A stretch of DNA of 64,000 bases. It comes from Desulfomonile sp963700305. Its GTDB lineage: Bacteria; Desulfobacterota; Desulfomonilia; Desulfomonilales; Desulfomonilaceae. Position numbers and translations under genes: made by a program. The notes beneath the pieces are model-generated. The model was given only the letters and a program-made list of their open reading frames with translations. It had not been told where the DNA came from and did no database searches. The DNA is taken from positions 1 to 64,000 of the forward strand of contig CAVOXB010000029.1 in the NCBI GenBank assembly GCA_963700305.1, read 5' to 3'. Of this stretch, positions 47,134 to 55,433 are shown piece after piece; the stretch's first letter is position 1, and every line of letters begins with the position of its first letter.

Positions 47134-48693
47134 TTAGGGGATCAGGTCGTATGCGTAGATCACGCTGCGGGGACCAGAGAGGGCGAGAAAAGGCATGGGT
47201 TTTACAAGAATCAATACGAGCGACTGAGTGTCTTGATTCTTGAAATCTCTTATCCTGAAATCTGTGATGCTTCCCTGGCTTTCAACAGTCTTCCACTTCT
47301 CGACAAGAGCGTTTCCATTCCAGCCCAGTGCTTGAATATAGCTTCCCCTTTCGCCGTTCTTGACCACGAGCAATTCGTTTTCACCATCACCTTTAGTATC
47401 CCCGATAATTACCCGTCCCGGGCACGTTATTTCGCGCGCTCCGCTTGGAGTCTGGATTCTAATCCTGCGATCATGCCCGTAGATTCGATCGCGCATGCTG
47501 GCGACCAGGCGATTGTCATTATCAAACAGCATTAGCCGCTGATCCTGATTCAGGATCACTCGAAAAGACTCTCCGTCCTTTCCCAATTGGCCAAAATCGT
47601 AGCTGAGAACCAAAGTCCCGGCGGGAAGAACGACGTTCCCAATTGGCGTAAGTTTCTCACCTTCCAGGTTGTAGCGTATCATTTCACCGTTGAAAATGTT
47701 CTCCGTATCGGTTCGCTGCCCGACGAGAATTCGTCTTTTAGCATCAAGAGCAGGCTCTCTTATGGTCCGGAGAATGACATTTGGGACCTTTACGGCTATC
47801 CTGAAACGCCTATTTGTGTACGTCACGATTGCGGACTCAATTCCGGAAGGCTTTTGATAACAGAGAATCAGTTCGGATATTCCGTCTCCATCCAGGTCTT
47901 CAACCTCCGCACTGATGAAAACCGCCGGAGCCTCTGAGAATTGAGTTAGAGGAATGATGGTGCCTTCCTCAAAGCGATTTATCGTCACGCCCCCTTCTTC
48001 GAGGAAAACAATTTCGTTTTTCTTGTCCCCGTCGAGGTCGCCGACATCCAATCCCAGGAGCGTAGCTCCCAACTCCGGGCTGCGCCATGGTCCTGTATTG
48101 CGAGGCAGAGTCACTAGAGTCGGTGCGCGGCTTAGGGACTTGGCGTCGTCGAAAACAGGGGCTTCGCTTCGATAGAATGGCAGCCGGGGATTCACGTGAA
48201 GTCGCCTGTTTACGGAATTGATAAACAATTGAAGCACCGCAGGTAATGCGTGAATATTGTCTACTTTCATGTCCGTAGAGACAATTGCCCGCCCGGTCTG
48301 GACGTCCCACATAACAGCCTTAAGCTTGAAACGCGAATCCTCGTTAGATAAGAAACCATAGAGCACAAGATCCGCATTCATTTCCAAAGCGATCGCGAGG
48401 GCCTCATTATCTGTTTCGGGCGCGTCTTTGCCCTTGAGCGATCCCAGTGTGGTCTTCTCTGGTTCCACGGCGAAAGCATCACTGAGGCTTTCGATTGTGG
48501 ACCTGAGTCTCTTGTTTATGTGATCGCTGAAATTCCGCAGATCCTTGTCAGGACTTGGTGAGGTCACATGGAACGGAAAAATCACTACTTTGCGCAAAGC
48601 CCCAGAGCAAACGGAAGGAAAACCCAAAACAAAAGCGCAGAAGACAACGGCTGCAACCCTGAACCAGGCCGAGCTCTTCCTAATAACCGTCAT
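47134..48693 (-). CDS. Exported protein with TolB/CsgG-like N-domain and FG-GAP/VCBS-type repeats
   Basis: From ATG 48693 (GGAAGG 7 bases before) this 519-residue protein has a signal peptide (WFRVAAVVFCAFVLGFPSVC). An alpha/beta domain reads LRKVVIFPFHVTSPSPDKDL ... MNADLVLYGFLSNEDSRFKL, reminiscent of TolB-N or CsgG-like folds. At least three FG-GAP/VCBS-like blades have calcium-type loops: VGDLDGDKKNEIVFL, VEDLDGDGISELILC and IGDTKGDGENELLVV. It is periplasmic or surface-exposed. The specific role is unknown; it stands apart from recognisable pilus or secretion genes. Confidence 0.72.
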   Translation of the reverse strand: MTVIRKSSAWFRVAAVVFCAFVLGFPSVCSGALRKVVIFPFHVTSPSPDKDLRNFSDHINKRLRSTIESLSDAFAVEPEKTTLGSLKGKDAPETDNEALAIALEMNADLVLYGFLSNEDSRFKLKAVMWDVQTGRAIVSTDMKVDNIHALPAVLQLFINSVNRRLHVNPRLPFYRSEAPVFDDAKSLSRAPTLVTLPRNTGPWRSPELGATLLGLDVGDLDGDKKNEIVFLEEGGVTINRFEEGTIIPLTQFSEAPAVFISAEVEDLDGDGISELILCYQKPSGIESAIVTYTNRRFRIAVKVPNVILRTIREPALDAKRRILVGQRTDTENIFNGEMIRYNLEGEKLTPIGNVVLPAGTLVLSYDFGQLGKDGESFRVILNQDQRLMLFDNDNRLVASMRDRIYGHDRRIRIQTPSGAREITCPGRVIIGDTKGDGENELLVVKNGERGSYIQALGWNGNALVEKWKTVESQGSITDFRIRDFKNQDTQSLVLILVKPMPFLALSGPRSVIYAYDLIP

Positions 48694-49051
48694 CGGATTG
48701 CCTTCCGCCAACCACCAATTCTCCAAAAAAAAACCAACTGGCGAATTGCAGTTGGCGTAGGAGGAATAGATTCTTTTTCTTGCCGTCTCTAGTAGCAATA
48801 GCTATGCCAAAGGGCCCGATGCCTATTCTCAGCCTAGTTTTATATTGTCTTTTCAGTAGGATAACTTCACGCATCGCAAAGTCTAGCTCGTTATATTGTG
48901 CCAAGAACCTTCCAAGATTTGTCCAAATTTTTGAACACAGCCTCTCTTAATTGATAACCAGTTAAAATTGATTTGATTTTGGATGTATCAAATTTTGGCT
49001 ATCACCTGCCTAATTTTTGAACATCTTCTGCAAACCAGACTTCCGTTGGAC

Positions 49052-49711
49052 CTATGCCGCGTGGAAAAATGACTTCTTGATGAAATCGAAATTGCGTTGA
49101 ACATTGTCAGCGCCTTGTATCGCGGGACCGTGGCCCGGAACAACCAGATCAACAGCCAGCTGGGAAAGCCGGTCGATGCTTTCCTTCAAAGCCTTTGCAT
49201 CTCCTCCTGGCAGATCCACACGGCCGACGCTTTGAGCAAATATCACATCTCCGGGAAACAGCGCTTTGTAGCGGGGCCAGTAGATCGAGACTCCCCCCGG
49301 ACTGTGGCCGGGTGTCACCAGTATCTGGAATTCATGTTTTCCAAGGATCAGGTCGCCGTCCTTAAGATTGAAATCTATCTTGTACGGGGGCATTTTTGCG
49401 CCTTGCTTCGTGTACATCGGCGCGGCGACTTCCTCAACGAATCGCTCCTCTTCCTGGGAGACCGCTATCTTGGCATGTTTAAAGGCTCCAATTCCGCCGA
49501 AATGATCGGGATGAGCATGCGTGCAGATCACCAGCCGGACTTTTTCGGGATGAACTCCGTCTTGGATCATTCGGTTGGAAAGATCCTCAACCCTGTGAAG
49601 ATGCCCCGGATCAATCAAGAGCGGCATCTTACCATCGATGAAGATTGTGTTGCAGTTGTTTTCCCGTGGATTATTCCAAAGATAGATATAAAAATGGTCG
49701 GCGATTTTCAT
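49052..49711 (-). CDS. Metallo-beta-lactamase-fold hydrolase
   Basis: This 219-residue protein has the two-metal motif THAHPDHFGGIG, a third ligand in VTPGHSPGGVSIYW, the bridging Asp in LFPGDVIFAQSVGRVDLPGG, and the final VVPGHGPAIQGAD. The pattern with SVGRVDLPGGD is close to glyoxalase II-like hydrolases. The substrate is unknown. ATG 49711 (MKIADHFYIY) is preferred over 49759 because the extra residues are not conserved in look; neither has a strong ribosome site. Confidence 0.87.
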   Translation of the reverse strand: MKIADHFYIYLWNNPRENNCNTIFIDGKMPLLIDPGHLHRVEDLSNRMIQDGVHPEKVRLVICTHAHPDHFGGIGAFKHAKIAVSQEEERFVEEVAAPMYTKQGAKMPPYKIDFNLKDGDLILGKHEFQILVTPGHSPGGVSIYWPRYKALFPGDVIFAQSVGRVDLPGGDAKALKESIDRLSQLAVDLVVPGHGPAIQGADNVQRNFDFIKKSFFHAA

Positions 49712-49847
49712 GAGGTTCGGCCCCTCAACCCTGTTTGAAGAATCCGTCGAGAATAGCACGGCCTCGAGCGGGTGTCGAGCGCACGCAGCGGCTGTTTTTC
49801 ATTCGTCTGTGGCAGCCAACAAATCCTTCGGGGTAGATCGGCATCTA

Positions 49848-50444
49848 CTACGCGCAGGCGGCGCACAGGAATTCACCTTTTTTTTCGACCATTCTGCTTA
49901 CAACCGTATATTCGCCGCATACAGGGCACGGTTGGGTACTCACCGGCACGGTTTCAGGGGGAAGATCCGCTTGAATCTCCGTGACCCGGAAGAGCTCCTC
50001 TGACCCCGCGTGAATCAACTCAGCGACTGCCTCGTCCCGGAGTTCCGAAAACCTTCGCTCATCGGCCACTGTAGCAACACCCTCGTCGATTTTGGCTCTC
50101 AGCCTTTTTCGCTCCTCGTGACCGGGCACGGGCCCTACGAAGGAAATCCTAACGCCGCGGCCGGTTCCCCTATCCAAGAAAGTGAAGACCTGCTTTCCCC
50201 AGTTTCGAAAAATTAAATTACCTTTTCCAAAAGTGCATCCCAAGAGAGCCTGAATCGCATCCACCGCGCATGAGTCATTTTCCACGATGGCGACGATTTC
50301 TTCATCGTACGACGGCCGTAAATCAAGAGTTCCGAGAGCGATTTTTACCGCCGCATAACCGATGGCCAGTCCTGGGCATAGGTGCCTGTGAAACTCCACA
50401 CATTTACGAAAATCCTCAGGAAGCTTTCGGGCGTCGCTCGCCAT
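49848..50444 (-). CDS. FmdE family protein with C-terminal zinc ribbon
   Basis: This 198-residue protein has the FmdE motif FHRHLCPGLAIGYAAVKIAL (the usual FHGHxCPG with Arg for Gly), then IVENDSCAVDAIQALLGCTF and GKGNLIFRNWGKQVFTF. A C-terminal ribbon CPVC ... CAAC follows. FmdE was named as subunit E of tungsten formylmethanofuran dehydrogenase, but the bacterial proteins probably bind metal or molybdopterin and their function is unclear. GGAG lies 5 bases before ATG 50444; GTG 50450 is an alternative. Confidence 0.85.
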   Translation of the reverse strand: MASDARKLPEDFRKCVEFHRHLCPGLAIGYAAVKIALGTLDLRPSYDEEIVAIVENDSCAVDAIQALLGCTFGKGNLIFRNWGKQVFTFLDRGTGRGVRISFVGPVPGHEERKRLRAKIDEGVATVADERRFSELRDEAVAELIHAGSEELFRVTEIQADLPPETVPVSTQPCPVCGEYTVVSRMVEKKGEFLCAACA

Positions 50445-50466
50445 TGCCACTCCGTTTCTTCGTTTC

Positions 50467-51072
50467 TCAGATGTCGCCTTGTTCGATCAATTCAGTAAAA
50501 TGCTTCAGAATGCGCGCTGTTGCGCCCCAAATTTTGTGTCCCTGCCAAAGATAGGATGTTACCTCAATCGAATGCCCATTTATTGTCCAAATTTCTTCAG
50601 ACCTGCGTGTTGGATCAAAAAACACGTCCAGTGGAACTCTAAGCAGACTGGAGATCTCTCGTGCGCTGGTACTAAATTCGTACGGATATGGAATTGTCCC
50701 AACAAAAGGTATCACAAGGAATTTTGTGGCTACGGTGTAAAAGTCATCCAGTTCGCCCAGAACCCTCACGTCTTCGGGACTTACTCCTATTTCCTCGGCT
50801 GTCTCGCGCAAAGCGCAGGCGAGCATGTTGGCATCTGAGGGGTCAACTTTTCCACCAGGGAATGAAATTTCACCTTTATGGTGTTCCACGAAATCAGATC
50901 TTTTGGTCAACAAGACATGTCTGCTGCCGTTTTCACTGAATAACGGCACGAGGACTGCGGCAGTTACCATGCCATCTGGTGGCAAAAGTCTCTTCCGTCT
51001 GATTCTGAGCAGACGCTCAAGCCTCTCCTCGAAGTCTGAGAGGGTCCAAATTGATTTTGTTGTTTCGCTCAT
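50467..51072 (-). CDS. NUDIX hydrolase, CoA pyrophosphatase-like
   Basis: This 201-residue protein carries the NUDIX box as GGKVDPSDANMLACALRETA-EEIGV, with SFPGG before it and the SDxxMLACALRE pattern of the NudL/CoAse group. It likely hydrolyses CoA derivatives or another nucleotide diphosphate-linked compound to protect the cofactor pool. It is directly upstream of the FmdE-like gene with a 22-base gap, so the two may be co-transcribed. Confidence 0.85.
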   Translation of the reverse strand: MSETTKSIWTLSDFEERLERLLRIRRKRLLPPDGMVTAAVLVPLFSENGSRHVLLTKRSDFVEHHKGEISFPGGKVDPSDANMLACALRETAEEIGVSPEDVRVLGELDDFYTVATKFLVIPFVGTIPYPYEFSTSAREISSLLRVPLDVFFDPTRRSEEIWTINGHSIEVTSYLWQGHKIWGATARILKHFTELIEQGDI

Positions 51073-51471
51073 TTTAAGATTCTTCTAAAAGTGACGCTCC
51101 AACTCTTCGAGCAGACGAACTGGAGAATGACAACATCATTGCGCTGAGTAATCATTCACTTCTGTGAGAGTACTCTTCCGCGATCACGGCCTTTCTCCCT
51201 CTATCACTCTAATGAGTGGGAATAGGGTGTTACCTTTTCTCAAAGGGGCACTGGGCGGTTTTTTTCCAAAAACTGAACGGATGTCTGCGCTACTGGAATT
51301 GGTTTGCGGAGCCCCACGGAATTTGCAAGCCTTCAGAGAGCCTTTTTGAATAACCTCGGGCAGAAGCTCGCAATTCCCCTGTATATTGCGCAGCGGGCAC
51401 CCAAACACTGGCTGGTCTTTTCTTTCGGAGGGTTCAGTAATCCGTTCCGGCCTCAATGTTCTTGCGCTTTA
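51073..51471. other. Intergenic region between kinase-WD40 and NUDIX genes
   Basis: About 400 bases with no supported gene. An 89-residue open frame on the minus strand (51,184-51,456) lacks a ribosome site and coding character. The segment CTCAAAGGGGCACTGGGCGG followed by TTTTTTT near 51,240 resembles a dispersed repeat but was not seen again in the window. Confidence 0.45.
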
Positions 51472-54400
51472 TTATCTCTTTTTCGGGTCGAATTGCCAAT
51501 CCCAGTCTAATTCCCAGATCATGATATTTCCATCAGCTGAGGAACTGATCACAAACCGACCGTTGGATGAGAATTTCGCGGCGGTTATATCTTTTGAATG
51601 ACCTTGAAATTCTCTCTGGCATTCGCCTGTTTTGACGTCCCAAACCCTGAGTACCATGTCCGGACCACCAGTCACCAGGAAATTTTGATCCGGAGAAAAC
51701 ACGGCAGTCTTCACCCCTGATTCATGAACATCCAGGGTTTTGACACAGTTTCCTCGCTTCACGTCCCATATTCTGACAGTTCCGTCCATCGCGCCGGAAG
51801 CCAAGAGATCCTCCATTGGAGAGACTTCCATGCACATGATCCTATTCTTATGACCCCTGAGATCTCGAAGGAGTCTTCCGGACGATATTTCCCACATCTT
51901 AATCAATCCATCAAAACCCGCTGACACGACATATCCCGGTTCATTCAGACACCCCACGGACGAGACTTTGTCTTCATGTCCCTTAAATATTTTTAGTGGG
52001 GCGCCGTCAGGCAAACGCCAGAGACGCACTGTCCTGTCCCATGAACCGGATATCACCGAGTTTCCGTCTCGAGAATAGGCAACCGAGCTCACACTTTCCA
52101 GGTGACCTTTCAGCACCAGCAAATTTTTTCCCGAATTTACGTCCCAAACTCGCACTGAACGGTCATCGCCTCCGGAGACTGCTTCACGCCCGTTCACTGA
52201 AAAACGGATAGACGCCGCCAGATTGGTGTGTCCTTTGAGCACCTTGATGCATTCACCGGTTTTAGTACTCCAAAGCCTGAGGCTGTGGTCAGAATGTGCC
52301 GTCAGAAAGTAAATCGCAGATGGAGAGAAAGAAACGTCCATGACTCCGGAATTGGTCTCCACCGATTTTCGTTTCCACGCGCCGTGCAAGCCTACGCGTG
52401 TGCCGTGGTCCTTCAGACGCACTATCAAATCGAGGGTCGCGTCAGATCGCTCGAATCCTGAGAGAGCCTGCGAGTCACGCAGTAACGAATAAGCCATCGC
52501 GTAAGATCCTCGTTTAATAGCTTTTTTCGCGGTCTCGATCATTGCTCTGTATTTCTTTTCGGATCTGAGCTGTTTGGTTACGGGTCTGATCTTCGCGAGG
52601 GCAAAGGTCGGGATCATTGGGCGACCGCTCACATCCCAGACTCTGAGACTCATGTCCCTGCCGCCTGCCACCAATCTATCGCCGTCAAGAGTAAAACTGA
52701 GGCAGTTTATGTCGCTATCGCCCGGTGCAAACGTCCTGAAGGCAGTACCCGACACGGTGTCCCAGACTTTTATTCCCGCCTTGGGGTCGTAAGTTGCTGC
52801 TAGTGGCCTTTTCAGGTTGATTGCTGCCTCTGTTATGTGTTCCTGGTGAGCCTCAAATGAACCTAGTATTTCGCCCGTACCAGCATCCCATATTATCGAC
52901 CTCCGGTCTCGACCGCACGTCAAAATTCGGCTGCAGTCCAGGCTCACCTTCAATATGCTTATCATTTCACGGTGGCCGCGCTCGAAGGTTTTCGAACTAT
53001 TGTCAAGGAGATTCATTTTCTTGATCGTACGATCCAAGCCCGAGAGAAAGACGACTGGCTGGGACACCTTTTCATATGCAACAGCAGCAGCGGTATTCGG
53101 AGGGATCTTCAGAGTGACCGCCTTGAAATCAGAGATGTCCCACAGGCGAGCATTCCCCTTCTGTTCTACGGTCAATATATGCTTGCCATCCGGTGAAAAC
53201 CCCAAGGCACTCAATTGCCCCTGGACCAAAAGGTTTCCTACGAATTTTCCGGACTCCAGATCGAGTAATTTTACCGGAATTCCCGGCTGAGAAGCAGCAA
53301 TTGCCACGATCCGCTCGTCAGGCGAAACCCACAGGTACCCGCGGGCGGTTCTCCGAACATATTGAAACTTTTTTCCTCTTTTCCCGCGATCGGGTCCCAG
53401 ATTTTTACTGTTTCTATCCCTTGCACCAGTGATCAGACGGTTGGATTTCGGAAAATGGGCCACACACATAATCCAGCCTGTGTGTCCAGTCATTCTCGCC
53501 AATTCCGACAGTCCGCTGAATCGATAGGCATCAGCTATTTTTTCGAGGTCGTGTCCATGAATCTCAGCGTTCTGCGGGTGTGCCTTCAGTTTGGCAGCAG
53601 CCTCATCGTTGCGGCCGGCCTTCATCAGAGCCCCAATGAGCCATCCCACAGCATCGTCGTCACTGGGGAATTCGTTCAGATAGGTCTCCAGATAATTTAT
53701 TGCATCATTTTCTCGGCCCACCCCTAGCGACGCGATTGAATAAGCCTTGAGCCACTCTTCATGGGAATCTTCCGACGAGATAGAGGTTTCGCAAGCCCTG
53801 AAAGCCTTGGCAGCATCTCCTAAAGCGAGAGCGGTCCGCCCCAGCAAGTAAGAGCCTCGGCCAACGTACTCCTGCGTCTTGACGACTTCCTCCATCTTCA
53901 CCAGCAGTTCTGGGTCGGGATTCTTGGTTTTGAACCATTCAAGAAGACCAAAATTATAAGTAGCTTCAGGGTGATGTGGATCCGACTCAAGGGCTTGCAT
54001 CAAGCGTTGCTTTGCCTCGTCTTCGTGGTTCAAGTCCATAAGGGACACGGCGCGATTGTTTAGCGCATCAGAGAGAAGCTTGACTTCGTCAGGAGCCTCA
54101 CGAGAAAAACGTTTCTTGGTGGTGTTTTCGTAAATGGACTCCAATTGTTCCCTGATTTCTTTGAAAGATCGATACCGATCATCAGGGCTCTTATTCAGGC
54201 ATTTCAGAATGAGTTCTTCTATAGCCGGCGGCATGTCAGGTCTGAGGGTGCTAGGTCTTGGAGGCACCTTTCTCACGTGTGCAAGAGCGAGCTTATCTTT
54301 TTTCTCACCGGGCTTTATCACGAAGGGTTTACGACCGCAGCAAAGCTCAAAGAACATGACCCCAAAAGCGTACATGTCCGCTGGAGGGCCTACCTCTGAA

Positions 54401-55329
54401 TGCGGTATCCACATTTCTGGCGCCATGTAGCCCGGCGTGCCCATTCCTGCGGCGGTTATGGATTCGCGGTCCAATGAGATGGAATCTGAAGTAGAAAAAT
54501 TAGAGACTTCGGTGAGAATCTCCCCCGTGCGACGTTTGGTAAGCCCAAAATCTGTGACTTTCAATGCCCCGTCTTTGGTCATCATGCAGTTTCCAGGTTT
54601 GATGTCGCGATGGACCAGACCCTTGGAGTGAGCGTGCTGCAATCCATCACTGATCTGAACCATAAGATCGATCATCAGATCCCAGCCTACGTTTTTTCGC
54701 CGGGACAGCCATTCATTGAGGCCGCCTCCGTCAACGTATTCAATAAATATCCGGGGACTCTCCTGAATGTTTCTGACGTAATAGCATGCGGCAATATTTG
54801 GATGAAATCCGATATCTATCCATGTTTCTGCTTCTTTTGTGAACAGCGCTCTATCTTCGTCATTTTCACGCAATTTTTGCAGCAAGGACTTGACGGCAAT
54901 CATGGAATTCCAGCGGACATGGCGCACAATATAAACCGCTCCCATGCCTCCCTGCTTTATGTCTCTAACTTCGTAAAGATTTTCTATGACGTCGCCTACT
55001 CTCCACTCACTGAAGCCATTTCTCGGAGTGGCAGAGTGGATCGTGCGAGTTTCCTGCGGCGCCGGAGCCGCCTTCTGCTCTGCGGGCTGGCCGGTCTTTT
55101 GTTCAGCAGGGCCGGTGATCACCGAAAAGCCCATGGTTTTGATCAATTCAACCAGTTGATCCAGCCTGGGATGCATGGCAGTTATGATTACAATTGCCTT
55201 TCCTCTGGACAGGCGGTCGCTTAGTCTCTCCTCCGGAAGTCTCGTAATACGGGAGATCTTCTGCAGATCATCCCGAGATATGTCCTGCGTCGCGGGCGTA
55301 GGAATTATTTTGATTGCTATTTTTTCCAC
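51472..55329 (-). CDS. Large Ser/Thr protein kinase with TPR and WD40 repeats
   Basis: This 1285-residue multidomain protein opens with a small alpha/beta module of about 75 residues, then a Pro/Gln/Glu linker. A Hanks-type kinase domain spans about 118-400: IKQGGMGAVY Gly-rich loop, AVK Lys147, VHRDIKPGN catalytic loop near 240, DFG 260-262 and GYMAPEMW. TPR-like helices follow (about 425-600) and then some 13 WD40 repeats that likely form two beta-propellers (VRVWDVNSGKNLLVLKGHLE and alike). It is cytoplasmic, since no membrane helix is seen. It probably couples signal sensing by the propellers to phosphorylation. Around 53,310-53,410 two compensating frameshifts seem to garble one WD40 blade. 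Confidence 0.88.
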   Translation of the reverse strand: MEKIAIKIIPTPATQDISRDDLQKISRITRLPEERLSDRLSRGKAIVIITAMHPRLDQLVELIKTMGFSVITGPAEQKTGQPAEQKAAPAPQETRTIHSATPRNGFSEWRVGDVIENLYEVRDIKQGGMGAVYIVRHVRWNSMIAVKSLLQKLRENDEDRALFTKEAETWIDIGFHPNIAACYYVRNIQESPRIFIEYVDGGGLNEWLSRRKNVGWDLMIDLMVQISDGLQHAHSKGLVHRDIKPGNCMMTKDGALKVTDFGLTKRRTGEILTEVSNFSTSDSISLDRESITAAGMGTPGYMAPEMWIPHSEVGPPADMYAFGVMFFELCCGRKPFVIKPGEKKDKLALAHVRKVPPRPSTLRPDMPPAIEELILKCLNKSPDDRYRSFKEIREQLESIYENTTKKRFSREAPDEVKLLSDALNNRAVSLMDLNHEDEAKQRLMQALESDPHHPEATYNFGLLEWFKTKNPDPELLVKMEEVVKTQEYVGRGSYLLGRTALALGDAAKAFRACETSISSEDSHEEWLKAYSIASLGVGRENDAINYLETYLNEFPSDDDAVGWLIGALMKAGRNDEAAAKLKAHPQNAEIHGHDLEKIADAYRFSGLSELARMTGHTGWIMCVAHFPKSNRLITGARDRNSKNLGPDRGKRGKKFQYVRRTARGYLWVSPDERIVAIAASQPGIPVKLLDLESGKFVGNLLVQGQLSALGFSPDGKHILTVEQKGNARLWDISDFKAVTLKIPPNTAAAVAYEKVSQPVVFLSGLDRTIKKMNLLDNSSKTFERGHREMISILKVSLDCSRILTCGRDRRSIIWDAGTGEILGSFEAHQEHITEAAINLKRPLAATYDPKAGIKVWDTVSGTAFRTFAPGDSDINCLSFTLDGDRLVAGGRDMSLRVWDVSGRPMIPTFALAKIRPVTKQLRSEKKYRAMIETAKKAIKRGSYAMAYSLLRDSQALSGFERSDATLDLIVRLKDHGTRVGLHGAWKRKSVETNSGVMDVSFSPSAIYFLTAHSDHSLRLWSTKTGECIKVLKGHTNLAASIRFSVNGREAVSGGDDRSVRVWDVNSGKNLLVLKGHLESVSSVAYSRDGNSVISGSWDRTVRLWRLPDGAPLKIFKGHEDKVSSVGCLNEPGYVVSAGFDGLIKMWEISSGRLLRDLRGHKNRIMCMEVSPMEDLLASGAMDGTVRIWDVKRGNCVKTLDVHESGVKTAVFSPDQNFLVTGGPDMVLRVWDVKTGECQREFQGHSKDITAAKFSSNGRFVISSSADGNIMIWELDWDWQFDPKKR

Positions 55330-55433
55330 TGTCTCTCTTCACCAATAAATACAGGTCAATAGTCGAACGAACCATGGCTCAATCATAAGCGGGTAACCTC
55401 ATACCTCGCCAGTCTCAAGCGCTGTTCATTCAA

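Noticed and set aside
48680..48904. 74-residue minus-strand frame upstream of the FG-GAP-like gene
   Set aside because: TTG start and an end that overlaps the next start; the translation has no family resemblance and ends in Phe-rich shadow sequence.
51184..51456. 90-residue minus-strand frame after the kinase-WD40 gene
   Set aside because: No ribosome site, unbiased composition, and it overlaps repeat-like sequence.
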